A DNA stretch of 64,000 bases. Source: Amorphochlora amoebiformis. Lineage: Eukaryota > Cercozoa > Chlorarachniophyceae. The notes beneath the pieces are model-generated. The model worked only from the letters and a program-made list of their open reading frames with translations, searched no databases and had not been told where the DNA came from. The DNA lies in NCBI GenBank assembly GCA_054601695.1, contig BAAHQB010000325.1, positions 1-64,000 of the forward strand, written 5' to 3'. Position numbers and translations under genes: made by a program. Positions within the stretch are counted from its first letter, which is position 1. Every line of letters begins with the position of its first letter. Positions 10,723 to 25,689 of the stretch are shown here, one piece after another.

Positions 10723-11488
10723 TCAATTTACAGCCGCCAGCTGATCCAGGTGATCCATTTGCTCTTTCACAACCGCAGCCTCCCCGCTTCGTGTCGGCGC
10801 TGTCGTATACTCCACGGGAACAAACACGGCGTCCTCCGGCATGAGATGATTATACCACGTCTTGAGTCGCCTCGGGTTCCACCAAGCTACCTTGGCATGT
10901 CTTGGATAAAAAACCGTGCTCTTGGATTTGACACCCAAGAACCCCGCCCACCATGCAAATGTTGAAACAGACAGCGCCAAATGCTTGGCTTTATACATGA
11001 CCATAAAATCCTCGCACCGGCTCGCGCACTGCTTAATGATCTCGATGCCGGGGAATTTGGCCTCGAGGGCAGATGCAATATCCAGCGCGCTTTCCTTGCT
11101 CTTGGGGTCATGGACGAGGATGGCGCGCGCACATTTGCCGTGGCGAGTAACGACGTCCGTATAGAACCTCAGTGGTAGCTCGTGGTAGGTTGGGTCTGCG
11201 AACCACCCCTCAACCGCACCGGCGAAGCGAAGGTGGATGACTAGGGTGTCGTCGCGGGAGACGCCTGGTTTGATCAAAGGGAAAGGGAGGATTAGGAATG
11301 GGACTGTGGGAGGATTAGGAACAACACTGTGGATGTACCAGGCTTGTACTGCAACTAACTCACCAACACGGCATAATTTATATACATCCATCGAATTTAC
11401 ATTTTAATCTCACTAATATTATACATTTATGCACAGACATGTAAGCAAATGACGGACCGACACTCATACATTTATTATATGCATGTTG

Positions 11489-11530
<42 letters not shown>

Positions 11531-11606
11531 TATAATTACATGTAATAAATATATATATATATATATAATATATATATATATATATAATATATATATATAT
11601 ATTTAG

Positions 11607-11643
<37 letters not shown>

Positions 11644-11650
11644 TATACAC

Positions 11651-11686
<36 letters not shown>

Positions 11687-11696
11687 ATGTGTAATA

Positions 11697-11733
<37 letters not shown>

Positions 11734-11760
11734 CATATATATTATGTGTGTGTGTATGTG

Positions 11761-11798
<38 letters not shown>

Positions 11799-11857
11799 TT
11801 ACATATATATACACATATATATGTATATATTTATATGTATTTATGTGTGTGTCTGTG

Positions 11858-11897
<40 letters not shown>

Positions 11898-11906
11898 CAT
11901 ATATAT

Positions 11907-11974
<68 letters not shown>

Positions 11975-11984
11975 GGCACATGTA

Positions 11985-12028
<44 letters not shown>

Positions 12029-13787
12029 GTGTGTTTGTATTTATACATCTATTTATTAACAGAATACACTAAATACATATATGCTTACCTAATTGTGTGT
12101 GATATGGTGGCATTAAAAGTATGTACATATATCTACAAGCATACTAACCGAGAGCGATAGCTTTGGCCACCTCCTTAACATGCAGGTCGAGCGAAGGGCA
12201 CATCCAGGTGCGGATGAGGTCGGCATCGTCCTTGTAATACTGATACTTTTGTGCGAATGCGTTGGGCGTGGTAGCCAGGAAGGCGTTTTTTTTGCGAAGG
12301 AGTTGACTCGGCTCTGGTGGGGATTTCTCGGGACTCGTGTGTATCTTGCTGTAGTCTGCGTAGGTGTCGAGGGCTTCGAAGGGCACAGCCTTTGCAAAAG
12401 GATTGGAGTTCTCTACGGCTTGTGGGTCTGAGTGCTTGGAAAGCTTGGCAACATCTTGGTGGAAAACGTCTTGATTGAGGGGTCCAGCCGAAAATTTCAG
12501 ACCCAGGTAGCGGGCGCGCAGCCGGGCATAGGCATACCTGAGGGTGGATGTAGCCGTCAAGGTAGGTACAAATATGTCATACGCAAGAGAGATGTCATGG
12601 ATTGGATAAAGGCTTATGCTGATGGGATAAAGGCATGCTATGGAGGTTATCAAGGCATGTGCCATGTGTGATGTGTAAATGGAGGTGATCAAGGCATGTG
12701 TCATGTGTGATGGATGTGTAAATGGAGGTGATCAAGACATGTGTCATGTGTGATGTGTAAATAGAGGTGATCAAGACATGTGTCATGTGTGATGTGTAAA
12801 TGGAGGTGATCAAGGCATGTGTCATGTGTGATGGATGTGTAAATGGAGGTGATCAAGACATGTGTCATGTGTGATGTGTAAATAGAGGTGATCAAAACAT
12901 GTGTCATGTGTGATGTGTAAATGGAGGTGATCAAGGCATGTGTCATGTTTGATGTGAGAATGGAGGTGATCAAGGCATGTGTCATGTGTGATGGATGTGT
13001 AAATGGAGGTGATCATGGAGGTGTTGTGACCAAGGTATGCTCTTGAGGTGATCGAGGCTGATGTAGGTGATTAAGGCATGTGTTGATGTGATGGTGGTGT
13101 TAAGAAGGCACGGAATGAGGTATATGTGTATATCGAGTGCATGAGAGGCACGTGTCGGTATCATCAAGGTTATAAAGGCAAGTGTTCACATGTAGCTCGT
13201 CAGGGAAAATATTTTTCGAATAGGGTGGCAGTGCAGATATACAACCATGCAATTATGCATCCCAAACACAACAGTGCCAAACTCCCAGAGGCAAAATGAG
13301 TCAATCCTATATGTGTACAAAGAAAAGGTTGCACTTACTGGAAGAGATTATTCCCTAGCTGATTGGTGTATCTGGGCCAGATCACCCCATCCGTCGCGAC
13401 AGTGAACGGGCGCAGAAACTGTGCTCTTGCGACTTGATACACCTGTAGATGCTTGAGGAAGGGCTCCAGCTGGCGTATTCCCAGTGCCGCGATAACAGTA
13501 ACCAGAGCCAAGCGCAGGAGTAGCATGTGGACGTCCGAGTTGTCGCTATTCTCAACTTGGTTGACTGTGTTGAACAGAGGGAGCACGATGGTTTGCATGG
13601 CTTGGATGGTTTGGTTCGTTGTCATTGGTAGCGTGGTTGGTTGTGTGTGAGCGAAGGTTGTGAGGTGTGGGTTTTGAGAGGTCGGAAGCGATCCGCTGGA
13701 TGTGTGGTGGAAGGAAGCGTCAAAATTCACAGCGGCCGAGGGAAAGAAATCAGGCGACGTGGTCGTTTCGATATTTGGGTAATTCAC
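10723..13787 (-). CDS. GT11-like alpha-1,2-fucosyltransferase family protein (3 exons)
   Basis: Exons 13339-13787, 12149-12537 and 10723-11264 join with matching phases and consensus GT/AG sites into 459 aa ending in TGA. The N-terminal ~85 residues are Ser/Thr/Pro-rich. A hydrophobic segment at about 88-103 ([17 protein letters not shown]) could be the anchor of a type II Golgi membrane protein. The GT11 hallmarks follow: [15 protein letters not shown] (142-156, compare GxxGNxxFQYA), a basic strand IHLRF (289-293) where the family has its HxRR donor-binding motif, and [11 protein letters not shown] (378-388, compare S-TFSWWAA). Known members transfer fucose from GDP-fucose to galactose; here acceptor and activity are inferred. 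The missing second Arg of HxRR is unusual. The start could also be a downstream Met. Confidence 0.75.
11460..12060. repeat. (TA)n with (TG)n blocks inside intron 2 of the GT11-like gene
   Basis: Nearly continuous TA dinucleotide with interspersed ATGTGTGTG. It occupies most of intron 2 (11265-12148). Confidence 0.95.
12640..13060. repeat. Minisatellite in intron 1 of the GT11-like gene
   Basis: About eight imperfect copies of a ~55-65-bp unit with the core GGAGGTGATCAAGGCATGTG, TCATGTGTGATG and TGTAAAT. The reverse frames give the [16 protein letters not shown] open frames, which are not genes. Confidence 0.9.
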
Positions 13788-14502
13788 CTAGATTTGGACA
13801 GCCAAACAAATGCTTCTGGAGAATTTCTCGAACTGCTAGCCTGTGGTAGGGAATTTTCCGTCGGTAAATTCCACTTTGTGGCCGGACTTAGACGACTTTG
13901 AATTCAGTCACTCCTGTTTGTCACCGTCATCTAATGTTCTTCAGTTTCACCTGTGTCACTCTTTTAAGTCACAGTCGCGAACTATTTTTAGATGGGAGTC
14001 CGGGAGTCCGGGACTGACCGGGAGTCCGGCACGTTGACGGCAATTCCGGAATCAGGGAGTCCGGGACTGGACCGGGAGTCTCGGACTCCCGGGCCTCGCA
14101 GTGGATGTCACGCCCAGTGACTTCTCCGTGAGGGAAATGGGTCTCTGCGCCTCGGACAAGAACCATAACGGCAAGGGCTTCCAAACCCCTAGCTCTAAAT
14201 AAAAGCGGCTGTACCTCTCTTCAAAGCCTCTTATCCTTGTGTTCGAGTTTCCGGAAAATGCTGACCTTGTGTTCCACACAGAAGAGGATGCCCCTGTGCG
14301 CGCATTGTCGAAGCCGGCCAGAAAGGTGTGTTTTCACAGAAGACGGAAACCCGGCCCTCCCAATTGCCAAATGACACAAAATTATTCCTACGATCCCATT
14401 GAAAACATGAGGCTCACAAGAGTCATGAAAACACGATGTGTAATCCTTGATTTTGCATATCTCTCGTGTTGGGATATTGATTCGAACGCGTCCCGCGCAC
14501 GA
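13788..14502. other. Spacer between divergent candidate genes
   Basis: This holds the upstream region of the GT11-like gene. Near 13990-14090 there is a short inverted and repeated GGGAGTCCGGGACTG pattern. A + strand frame from 14239 (93 aa, starting MFEFPENADL) could be a first exon of the gene to the right, but I see nothing that proves it. Confidence 0.45.
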
Positions 14503-14503
14503 T

Positions 14504-15462
14504 CAGGTGGAGGAGAATAAGCCCGCCAAAAAGATCAACGAAGCTGTTGCCGCTTCAGCTATTCCGGTCGATTCTACCAAGCCCATCGTTGCCACAAAGA
14601 ACCCCGACCCGGTAGGAGACTTTACCAAATCCCAGAAAAAAAGGATAAGATTTGATAAACCAACGGGGTGAGGGATTTTCCTACCCATATATGGCCGCCT
14701 CTCATGTACACTATGAAGAAGTCACCTTATGTCACCGAACTGCAGTATAAACAACACGCGCAAGATAAAACCAAACACGTCTCCCAGAAGGAACTTAACG
14801 CCAATAAACAGGCCCCCGCGTATCCCCCACAAGACGAAAGCAAAAGCAACTCCGGGCCCAAAGTAAGGCAGGGGCAGGAGAAGACACAAAGGCAGGCACA
14901 CGAGGCCCAGGCGGACCCCAGGACAGGAGAAAACACCTGTTCTCCTCCCCTCCAGAAGCAACCGGCGGAGGGTGTAGCTCCCTTGCGGGATTTAGTGGTT
15001 AACACGTGCACGGCGTCGGACTCTTACGATGGGGCAAGGCCGGGGACGGGGAAAGGGCATGCAGATGAGGCCAAGGCAGAGGCAGCAGAAAACCCAAGCT
15101 CCGAGCCCAAGAATCACCAGACCAGGGGGTCAAAAGTCTCGCGGGATGCTATGGGGAGAGATAGTACAAGGCCAGGGGGGATGGCGGCCGACGCCAAGGC
15201 GAACCCCACGACAGGGGAAATCAGTGAGTCTTCTAAGGTATCCAAGGACGGATCTGTCACACGTGTGAACGGGCTTTTGCTCTTTTGCGTGCTATTTGTG
15301 TGCTCTTTGGCTGTTGATCTGGTTTTTGTGTTTTCTTTTTGCGTATGATGTATTTCTTGTGTTTGCTTTGTGCTTAGAGGAGATCAGAGGAAAGAAATGC
15401 GATAAATGAAGCCCTAGATATGCTGGAATCCGATGATGAAACCCCTATGCCCAAGTATTTCA
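14504..15462 (+). CDS. Candidate multi-exon gene for a hydrophilic, low-complexity protein
   Basis: Three segments look coding. The first starts after a CAG acceptor at about 14507, reads [20 protein letters not shown] and continues to a GTGAGG donor near 14669. The second is a Lys/Glu/Gln/Pro-rich frame (about 14690-15237) ending GEISESSK before GTATCC. The third, after TGCTTAG at about 15377, reads [20 protein letters not shown] and runs to at least 15450. Boundaries of the second exon are uncertain and no domain is recognisable; the sequence looks disordered. It could be the upstream part of the gene that ends at 20383. Confidence 0.35.
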
Positions 15463-15479
15463 GAACGCATATATGTATC

Positions 15480-15516
15480 TATATTATATATATACACACA
15501 CACACATATATATATA

Positions 15517-15567
<51 letters not shown>

Positions 15568-15573
15568 CTTATA

Positions 15574-15613
<40 letters not shown>

Positions 15614-15623
15614 TATAAATATA

Positions 15624-15684
<61 letters not shown>

Positions 15685-15720
15685 GTATATATACATAACA
15701 TATATTATATATACATATAC

Positions 15721-15801
<81 letters not shown>

Positions 15802-15807
15802 GATAAG

Positions 15808-15875
<68 letters not shown>

Positions 15876-15890
15876 AATAGTGGATAGATA
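15480..15890. repeat. (TA)n tract
   Basis: Long TA dinucleotide array with short interruptions and no coding content. Confidence 0.95.
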
Positions 15891-16160
15891 GTGATGTGTT
15901 TGTAGTCTTCTCATCGAAGTGTGTCATAGTAGATAGTTAGTGATGTGTTTGGTACTCATAGATAGTGATGTGTTTGCAGTCTAGTCCGATAGGTGATAGT
16001 TAGTGATGTGTTTGCAGTCTAGTCCGATGGGTGATAGGTGATAGTCAGTGATGCGTTTGTGTTTACAGCCTAGTGATAGGTGATAGTTAGTGATGTGTTT
16101 GTGTTTACAGCCTAGTGATAGGTGATAGTTAGTGATGTGTTTGTGTTTACAGCCTACTCA
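15890..16160. repeat. Minisatellite GTGATAGTTAGTGATGTGTTTG
   Basis: Several copies of a unit containing AGTGATGTGTTTG, alternating with GTCTAGTCCGAT or GTTTACAGCCTA. Confidence 0.85.
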
Positions 16161-16206
16161 TCGAGCTTCGTCCTCTCACACTATTATATTCTTCTTTAAA
16201 CAAGAA

Positions 16207-17195
<989 letters not shown>

Positions 17196-17870
17196 CAGAA
17201 AAGAAGAGGAGAAGGAGGAGGAGTCTACGAAACCGTTTTCATATTTGTACTAGCACTGGTTGCTACTATTACTACTAATAGTACTGCAGCACTACTGCTA
17301 CTCTGGTACTACAAGTACTAGGACCAGGAAAACTACTTATATTGCTCACACGCCCAACCCCATCCAGATCACCCTCACATATCCCAATTAATCGAAACCA
17401 TAACTTTTAAACATCCGATATCGTACATTATCTCTCGTTTTCAGTCTGGCTGTAGCTACTAGCTAGACTAGCATCCAGAGCGCGGCATGCAACGAGTTAA
17501 TGAACTAGATAAATCGATCTGCTAGTAAGCAGTATCTAGAGTATGATAATGACCAATTTGACTTCCGAGTCAGAATGAAATATACTATGATATATACATA
17601 CTAGACGTACTCTGTACTACTAGTACTAGCTCACATGTACGATCCGTTACGCGATATCGATCTACCCGATATCAAGAGACCAAAACTTTTTTTCGATATC
17701 CGCCAGTTAGCTAGCTAGTGTCAACAGATCCAAACAGTTGAAATTGAAATGATTAGGTATGATGTACATGTCTCTATATAGTGTCTACAGATCCACCCAC
17801 TTTATACGGGAAAATCCTTCGAATTAATCGCCTACAGCCTACAGGGCAACAACCTCTTCCTAATTATTTT
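17196..17870. other. Unassigned sequence
   Basis: A short purine-rich stretch (GAAAAGAAGAGGAGAAGG, about 17197-17215) could encode Glu/Lys residues after a GGCAG acceptor. The rest is rich in CTAG and GATATC palindromes. I see no gene I can support. Confidence 0.4.
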
Positions 17871-17879
17871 TTATATAAA

Positions 17880-17910
17880 TGTATATATATTCATATATAT
17901 ATATATATAC

Positions 17911-17953
<43 letters not shown>

Positions 17954-18006
17954 TATATATATATTATATATATATGTACATATACAATACACATACACAC
18001 ACACAC

Positions 18007-18050
<44 letters not shown>

Positions 18051-18130
18051 CAACAACCTCTTCCTAATTATTTTATATATAAACTAGATAAATGTATATA
18101 TATTCGTATACATATATTATATATATGTAG

Positions 18131-18164
<34 letters not shown>

Positions 18165-18170
18165 CCGGTG
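17880..18170. repeat. (TA)n tracts with a duplicated segment
   Basis: The sequence GGGCAACAACCTCTTCCTAA occurs at about 17843 and again at about 18048, separated by TA repeats, so a ~200-bp segment was duplicated in tandem. Confidence 0.85.
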
Positions 18171-18179
18171 TGTTTTTTA

Positions 18180-18663
18180 TGAATATCGTTTGGGTTAATG
18201 CAATGTGAGCGCGTGTGTGTTGTGTGTGTGTGTTTGTGTGTAATCGGAAGGTTTCAGGTTTGTAACGAATTTTGTGTTGGGGTGTGCCACGGTTTGTGTG
18301 TGTGATTTGATTGTGTGATATCGTGTGTGTGATTGTGTGATGTCGTGTGTGTGATTGTGTGATATCGTGTGTGTGATTGCGTGATATCGTGTGCGTGTTT
18401 GAACGGCAGTTTGATGTTTGCATCTTACATGAGGTGTCCCACTGTTATCTACTTGTGCTCAATGGCGTTTGGTCTGACGCTAACGTCACTCTTATGAATT
18501 GCCATAAGGTCAAGGTTGTTACCTATCACCATGTGCTGTGTATGTGTGGTATATTTGGGTGTAGTTGCTAGGTCTGATATTTGCACCTTACATGAGGTGT
18601 GTTTTGGTGGTCGTTCGGGCTAACGTCATATGTGTGTGCGTGTGTGTGTGTGTGTGTGTGTGC

Positions 18664-18699
<36 letters not shown>

Positions 18700-18930
18700 G
18701 TGTATGCGTGTGTGTGTGCGTGTGTGTGCTGTGTGTGTAATTGGCAGGTTTGGAATGGTATATTGTGTTTTGGTAACGCCATATGTGTGTTTGCGTGTAA
18801 TTGTTAGATTTGAGTTTTGTGTCTTCAATGAAATGTGTTTTGGTGAATGTGGTATCTTACATGAGGTGTGTTTTGATGAATTTTGTATCTTACATGAGGT
18901 GTGTTTTGCTCAATTGCTTTTGACGTAACG
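18180..18930. repeat. (TG)n-rich minisatellites
   Basis: Units of TGTGTGTGATTGTGTGATATCG (about 18290-18400), a GT-rich run (about 18625-18745), and repeats of CATCTTACATGAGGTGTG spread across the region. Confidence 0.85.
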
Positions 18931-18974
18931 CTACCGCCACGACAATCACCGAACAATCCACCAAAACTTAAACA

Positions 18975-18980
18975 TATATT

Positions 18981-19049
<69 letters not shown>

Positions 19050-19358
19050 CATTATATACATAAAAACATACATATATATATATATATATATATGCATATG
19101 TACAATATATATATATATATATATATATAAATATATAAATATATATTATATATATATAAATATATACATATAAATATATATATATACATATGTATATATA
19201 TATGTACATGTATTCTTTGGAGTGATACAAGAAATATAAATATTTATATGTATAATACATGCATGTAAATTATATTTATACGTATACATATATGAATACA
19301 TATATATATGCATATATATACATACATATACATACACATATACACACATATATGCATA

Positions 19359-19389
<31 letters not shown>

Positions 19390-19465
19390 CTTTTATATAT
19401 TATATAATACATATACATGTATATATATATTTATATATATATATATATACAACTATTTTTATATA

Positions 19466-19537
<72 letters not shown>

Positions 19538-19554
19538 TATAGATACATATATTA

Positions 19555-19595
<41 letters not shown>

Positions 19596-19630
19596 ATACA
19601 ATTTCTATATATATATATATTATATCTTGA

Positions 19631-19667
<37 letters not shown>

Positions 19668-19680
19668 CATGTACATTAGA
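18975..19680. repeat. (TA)n region
   Basis: About 700 bp of interrupted TA dinucleotide repeats with no gene. Confidence 0.95.
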
Positions 19681-20035
19681 TATGTTTTTATACCTAATTG
19701 TGAAGGTGGGCATTGCATTATGTGTGTTCCGTCGTGTAGGATTGTGAGTGAGGGTTTGCAAGTCCATGAGAGTACTCAAACCCAGGGTTCGAACGAAAGC
19801 AATTCCCCTCCATACCGGCCTCCATAACCCCCACCAAAGCCCCTTGGATTCCCTGGTGTACAACCCGCTAGATAACCCGCAGGATAGCCCACTGGATTCC
19901 GAGCTATGCTCCAACTCAGATTCGTGCCTTCCGTACCTTCCATAGGTTCCGTAGCTTTCATGGCTTTCGTGGGTTCCATAGGCTCCGAGAGTATGTCGGT
20001 GGTCGTGGTAGGAGGGATAATACTTTTTTTGGGAG
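19681..20035. other. Low-complexity sequence, strand uncertain
   Basis: On the minus strand one frame gives Gly/Tyr-rich peptide (GFGGGYGGRYGG) and another gives HESHESYGTYGRYGRHES. On the + strand the reads are Pro/Ser-rich. It may be an exon of the gene ending at 20383 or of an opposite gene; I cannot decide. Confidence 0.3.
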
Positions 20036-20383
20036 GCCAAGGATGCCGACGGGGGCGATAAGGGCGATAAGGTCGATGGGAGTGGTCTACCCGATGATAG
20101 TGACCATGATGACGACCATGATGATGACAAGCATGATGACGACCATGATGATGACAAGCATGATGAAAACCATGATGATGAGCATGATGGCGACCATGAT
20201 GATGACAAGCATGATGACGAGCATGATGATGAGCATGATGAAAAGCATGATGATGACAACCATGATGGCGACCATGACCATGATGATGACCATGATGACG
20301 ACCATGATGATTTCTTTCGGTTCTTTAGGGGCTCTCGCTCAAAATCTCGCTTCCTTTCTCGCTCAAAATCTCCCCCCTTATAA
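20036..20383 (+). CDS. Last exon encoding a His/Asp-rich acidic tail
   Basis: After a T-rich stretch and a GGGAG acceptor, one + frame stays open for 115 codons to TAA at 20381-20383. It starts AKDADGGDKGDKVDG, continues with about 20 tandem variants of HDDD/HDDDK/HDDE, and ends DDFFRFFRGSRSKSRFLSRS before a short Pro-Leu tail. A HDDD repeat has the composition of metal-binding (Ca, Zn, Ni) low-complexity segments, and the end is RS-like. There is no Met at its start, so it must be spliced to upstream exons that I could not assign. The other + frame (Met/Thr repeats) and the minus frames (Ser/Cys, Val/Ile/Met) are less protein-like. Confidence 0.5.
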   Translation, partial: AKDADGGDKGDKVDGSGLPDDSDHDDDHDDDKHDDDHDDDKHDENHDDEHDGDHDDDKHDDEHDDEHDEKHDDDNHDGDHDHDDDHDDDHDDFFRFFRGSRSKSRFLSRSKSPPL

Positions 20384-20398
20384 AAATATTGTATTATA

Positions 20399-20436
<38 letters not shown>

Positions 20437-20650
20437 TGTACTGTATATATATACTGTACTGTATATATATATATATATATATATATAATTATTTGTTTTT
20501 TACAATATTCAAACAAAAAACATATACCCAAGTTCAAACGAAATCCCGCAGATTGATAGAGATTGTCCCATCCGATACTACCCGGTAATACCCGGCACTA
20601 CCCGATATTACCCTACAGTAACGGGCTTCAGACTATTAGGTACCGGACGC

Positions 20651-20694
<44 letters not shown>

Positions 20695-21087
20695 TGTTAG
20701 GTTAGCAGTATGGTCTAGCAGTAGAAGCGGTAGTCCATTATCTCGTTGAGAGGCACGCCATTTGGATATTCATCAAATACTAGATTCCCCGAGGAACACT
20801 TCGGACTGTGACATGGCGTGACGTATATATACTATATTCATACAAATTTATGTATATATACAATATTTATATTCTAAGCATACATGTGTATATACGTTTA
20901 CTATGTATAAAAAATAAGAGATGTAGGTTACAATTTTTTTTTATGTGATGTATTCTATTATATACTGTATTTTAATTATGCCACGTACATGTTACACAAA
21001 ATATACTGTATTCTCTTTTTATATCATTTTATGCATTATGCTATACATTATGCTACACTAAATAACATTGTATACCGTCATAATTTA

Positions 21088-21095
<8 letters not shown>
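20384..21095. other. Intergenic, no gene seen
   Basis: Short (TA)n blocks at about 20405-20485 and 20655-20690, otherwise AT-rich unique sequence. CCCGGTAATACCCGGCACTACCCG occurs near 20580, and a similar segment recurs near 40715. Confidence 0.6.
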
Positions 21096-21760
<665 letters not shown>

Positions 21761-21805
21761 TGTGCATGTGTATATTTGTGCGTTTATATTTGTGTGTTTA
21801 TGTGA

Positions 21806-22090
21806 TCAAACCTTGAATATTGCGGGCGAGATAGCAAGTGTAGCAGCTCTGAGAGCGATGAGAGTGATGAGAGTGATGAGAGTGATGAAAATGATCAAAC
21901 TGATGACTTGGCAGAGTGTTGAGGGAGGCATCCATTTTGACAACGGCTCGAATGATGCGCTCACAAGCGACTTAAGCGAGCCAATCGACTCCTTCGACTC
22001 AGGCGACCCAATCGACCCAATCGACCCAATCGACTCAACCGACACAATCGACCCAATTGACCGGGGAAACAACAAACCCACAGAACCCTC
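21806..22090 (-). CDS. Possible last exon with a hydrophobic segment, unidentified
   Basis: On the minus strand, after TGTACAG, a frame of 94 codons runs to a stop at 21806. It has Ile-Gly-Ser repeats (IGSIGSIGS) and a strongly hydrophobic stretch ([20 protein letters not shown]). It could be the C-terminal exon of the membrane-protein gene at 24706-23913, because the phase fits. The opposite strand is equally odd: it reads [18 protein letters not shown] in one frame and [10 protein letters not shown] in another, and the DNA is a GATGAGAGT / ATCGACCCA tandem repeat. Treat as a repeat first and an exon second. Confidence 0.25.
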   Translation of the reverse strand, partial: EGSVGLLFPRSIGSIVSVESIGSIGSIGSPESKESIGSLKSLVSASFEPLSKWMPPSTLCQVISLIIFITLITLITLIALRAATLAISPAIFKV

Positions 22091-22104
22091 CTGTACACAA
22101 ATGT

Positions 22105-23900
<1,796 letters not shown>

Positions 23901-23912
23901 TCTGTGTTGTAC

Positions 23913-24706
23913 TTTTGCGAAGGGAAGAGTGATGATATGGAGGATTGAGTGGTACATCCAAAGGAACCAGGTAACAGCCATGTGCACAAACACCATCGCC
24001 TAACGGAAAAGGAAGATTCAAGTTGTTAAGGAAGCATATATAAACGATATGCTATTAAGGAGCCATATGCACAAACACCATCGCCTAACGGAAAAGGAAG
24101 ACTCCAGTTGTTAAGGAAGCATATATAAACGATATGCTATTAAGGAAACATGTAACCGCCATATGCACGGACAGCATCGCCTAACGGAAAAGTAATAGTG
24201 ACGGTATGGAGGATTCATTGGTACATCCAAAGGAAACATGTGACGGCCATAACAACAAATGTGAATGCATGTCGTATGGACCAAGCTAAGTGCACACGTG
24301 CGTGAATACATGTGGGTATGGACGTGTGTGAATACATGTGTGTATGGACGTGTGTGCATACATGTGGGTTTGGACGTGTGTGCACACATGTGGGTATGGA
24401 CGTGTGTGCATACATGTGGGTATGGACGTGTGAGAATACATGGGGGTATGGACCAGGGTAAGCACGAAGGTGGCGACATAGTACAAGGAGCCGACAATCA
24501 TCCCAACCTAATGCCATGAACCATGATTAATGTTTGCCAACATTGTGTGTCATGTTTGGCAACATTGTGTGTCATGTTTGGCAACAATGTGTGTCATGTT
24601 TGGCAACATTGTGTGTCGTGTTTTCCGTACTTACCCCTGATACAAAGGCGTGGTAAATGTAATGGAAGAATGCTCCCAGGCCTCCGAGGAATGCTTCAAG
24701 ACCACC
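23913..24706 (-). CDS. Three internal exons of an unidentified multi-pass membrane protein
   Basis: Exons 24635-24706 (24 codons, [20 protein letters not shown]), 24454-24507 (18 codons, [18 protein letters not shown]) and 23913-23999 (29 codons, [20 protein letters not shown]) each begin after an AG, end before a GT, and are all phase 0. Together they read as 71 mostly hydrophobic residues, at least two or three membrane spans. I do not recognise the family. Upstream exons are not found; a hydrophobic frame at about 25865-25920 is a weak candidate. A later exon at 22090-21806 is also weak. The 23913-23999 exon and its acceptor are partly copied three times just upstream. Confidence 0.5.
24000..24260. 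repeat. Tandem partial copies of an exon and its acceptor
   Basis: The segment CATATGCACAAACACCATCGCCTAACGG, which is the 5' part of the 23913-23999 exon plus its acceptor read from the other strand, recurs at about 24065 and, in weaker form, at about 24160. The last copy is followed by another match to the exon interior (GGTACATCCAAAGGAA). Later copies have changes that break the reading frame. Confidence 0.75.
24285..24450. repeat. Minisatellite ATACATGTGGGTATGGACGTGTGTG
   Basis: About six copies of a 24-26-bp unit. Confidence 0.9.
24525..24625. repeat. Minisatellite TTTGGCAACATTGTGTGTCATG
   Basis: About four copies of a 22-bp unit. They lie in the intron just right of the 24454-24507 exon. 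Confidence 0.9.
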
Positions 24707-24769
24707 CTTACAAGACAACCACAATCAATTGAGACTTAATCTCCCATCTTTGCATTGTGTGCCTGGTTT

Positions 24770-25500
24770 TTGTTTTGTCGTTGTGTTGGTCGTTTGTGTT
24801 TGTCGCTTGTGGTTGCCGTTTACGCTGGTCGTTTGTGATTGTTTGTCGTTGTCGCTGGTGTTTGTCGTTTGTGTTTGTGTTGGTCGTTTATGTTGGTCGT
24901 TTGTGTTTGTTGTTTGTGTTTATGTTGATCGTTAGTCATTGTCGTCGTTGTTGGTGTTTGTCGTTTGTGTTTGTGTTGGTCGTTTATGTTGGTCGTTTGT
25001 GTTGGTTGTTTGTGTTGGTCGTTTGTGTTTGTTGTTGTTTGTGTTTATGGTGGTCCTTTGTCATTGTTGTCATTTTGTTTTGTCGTTTGTGTTTGTGTTG
25101 GTCGTTTGTATTGGTCGTTTATGTTTGGTGTCAGTGTTATGTTGGTCGTGTTGGTCGTGTCGTTTGTATTGGTCGTGTATGTTGGTTGTCAGTGTTATGT
25201 TGGTCGTTTGTGATTGTCGCTGTCGTTAGTGTTTGTGATTTGTGTTTTTTATGTTGGTCGTTCGTGTTTATGTTTGTCGTTTATGTTTATGTTTGTCGCT
25301 TGCGTTTGTCGTTTGTGTTGGTCGTTGTCGTTAGTGTTTGTCGTTTGTGTTTGTCGTTTTGTTGGTCGTTTGAGTTGGTCGTTGTCTCGTTTGTGTTTGT
25401 CGTTTGTGTTTGTCGTTTGTGTTTGTCGTTTGTGTTGGTCATTTGTGTTGGTCATTGGTCATTGTCGATTGTGTTTGTCGTTTGTGTTTGTCGTTTCGGG
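24770..25500. repeat. GT-rich minisatellite (TTTGTGTTTGTCG)n
   Basis: About 730 bp of variants of TTGGTCGTTTGTGTTTGTCG with almost no C outside TCG. Long + open frames of Val/Phe/Cys and minus frames of Thr/Asn/Lys/Gln follow from the composition. Confidence 0.9.
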
Positions 25501-25680
25501 TGTGGCTAGGAATTCGGGTCTGGAGATTCGGGTCTGGGGATTCGGGTCTGGGGATTCGGGTCTGGGGATTTGGGTCTGGGGATTCGGTTCTGGGGATTCG
25601 GGTCTGAGGATTCGGGTTTGGAGTTCGGGTTTGGAGTTTCAGGTCTGGGGGATACGAGTTTGGGATTCTGTTCGATTCGA
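25500..25680. repeat. Minisatellite GGATTCGGGTCTGG
   Basis: About ten copies of a 14-bp unit. Confidence 0.9.
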
Positions 25681-25689
25681 GTATGTTTG

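Noticed and set aside
20043-20588. Met/Thr-rich + frame and Val/Ile/Met or Ser/Cys minus frames over the GATGATGAC repeat
   Set aside because: The His/Asp frame has a plausible acceptor, an in-frame stop and a non-repetitive basic end, so it is the likelier reading.
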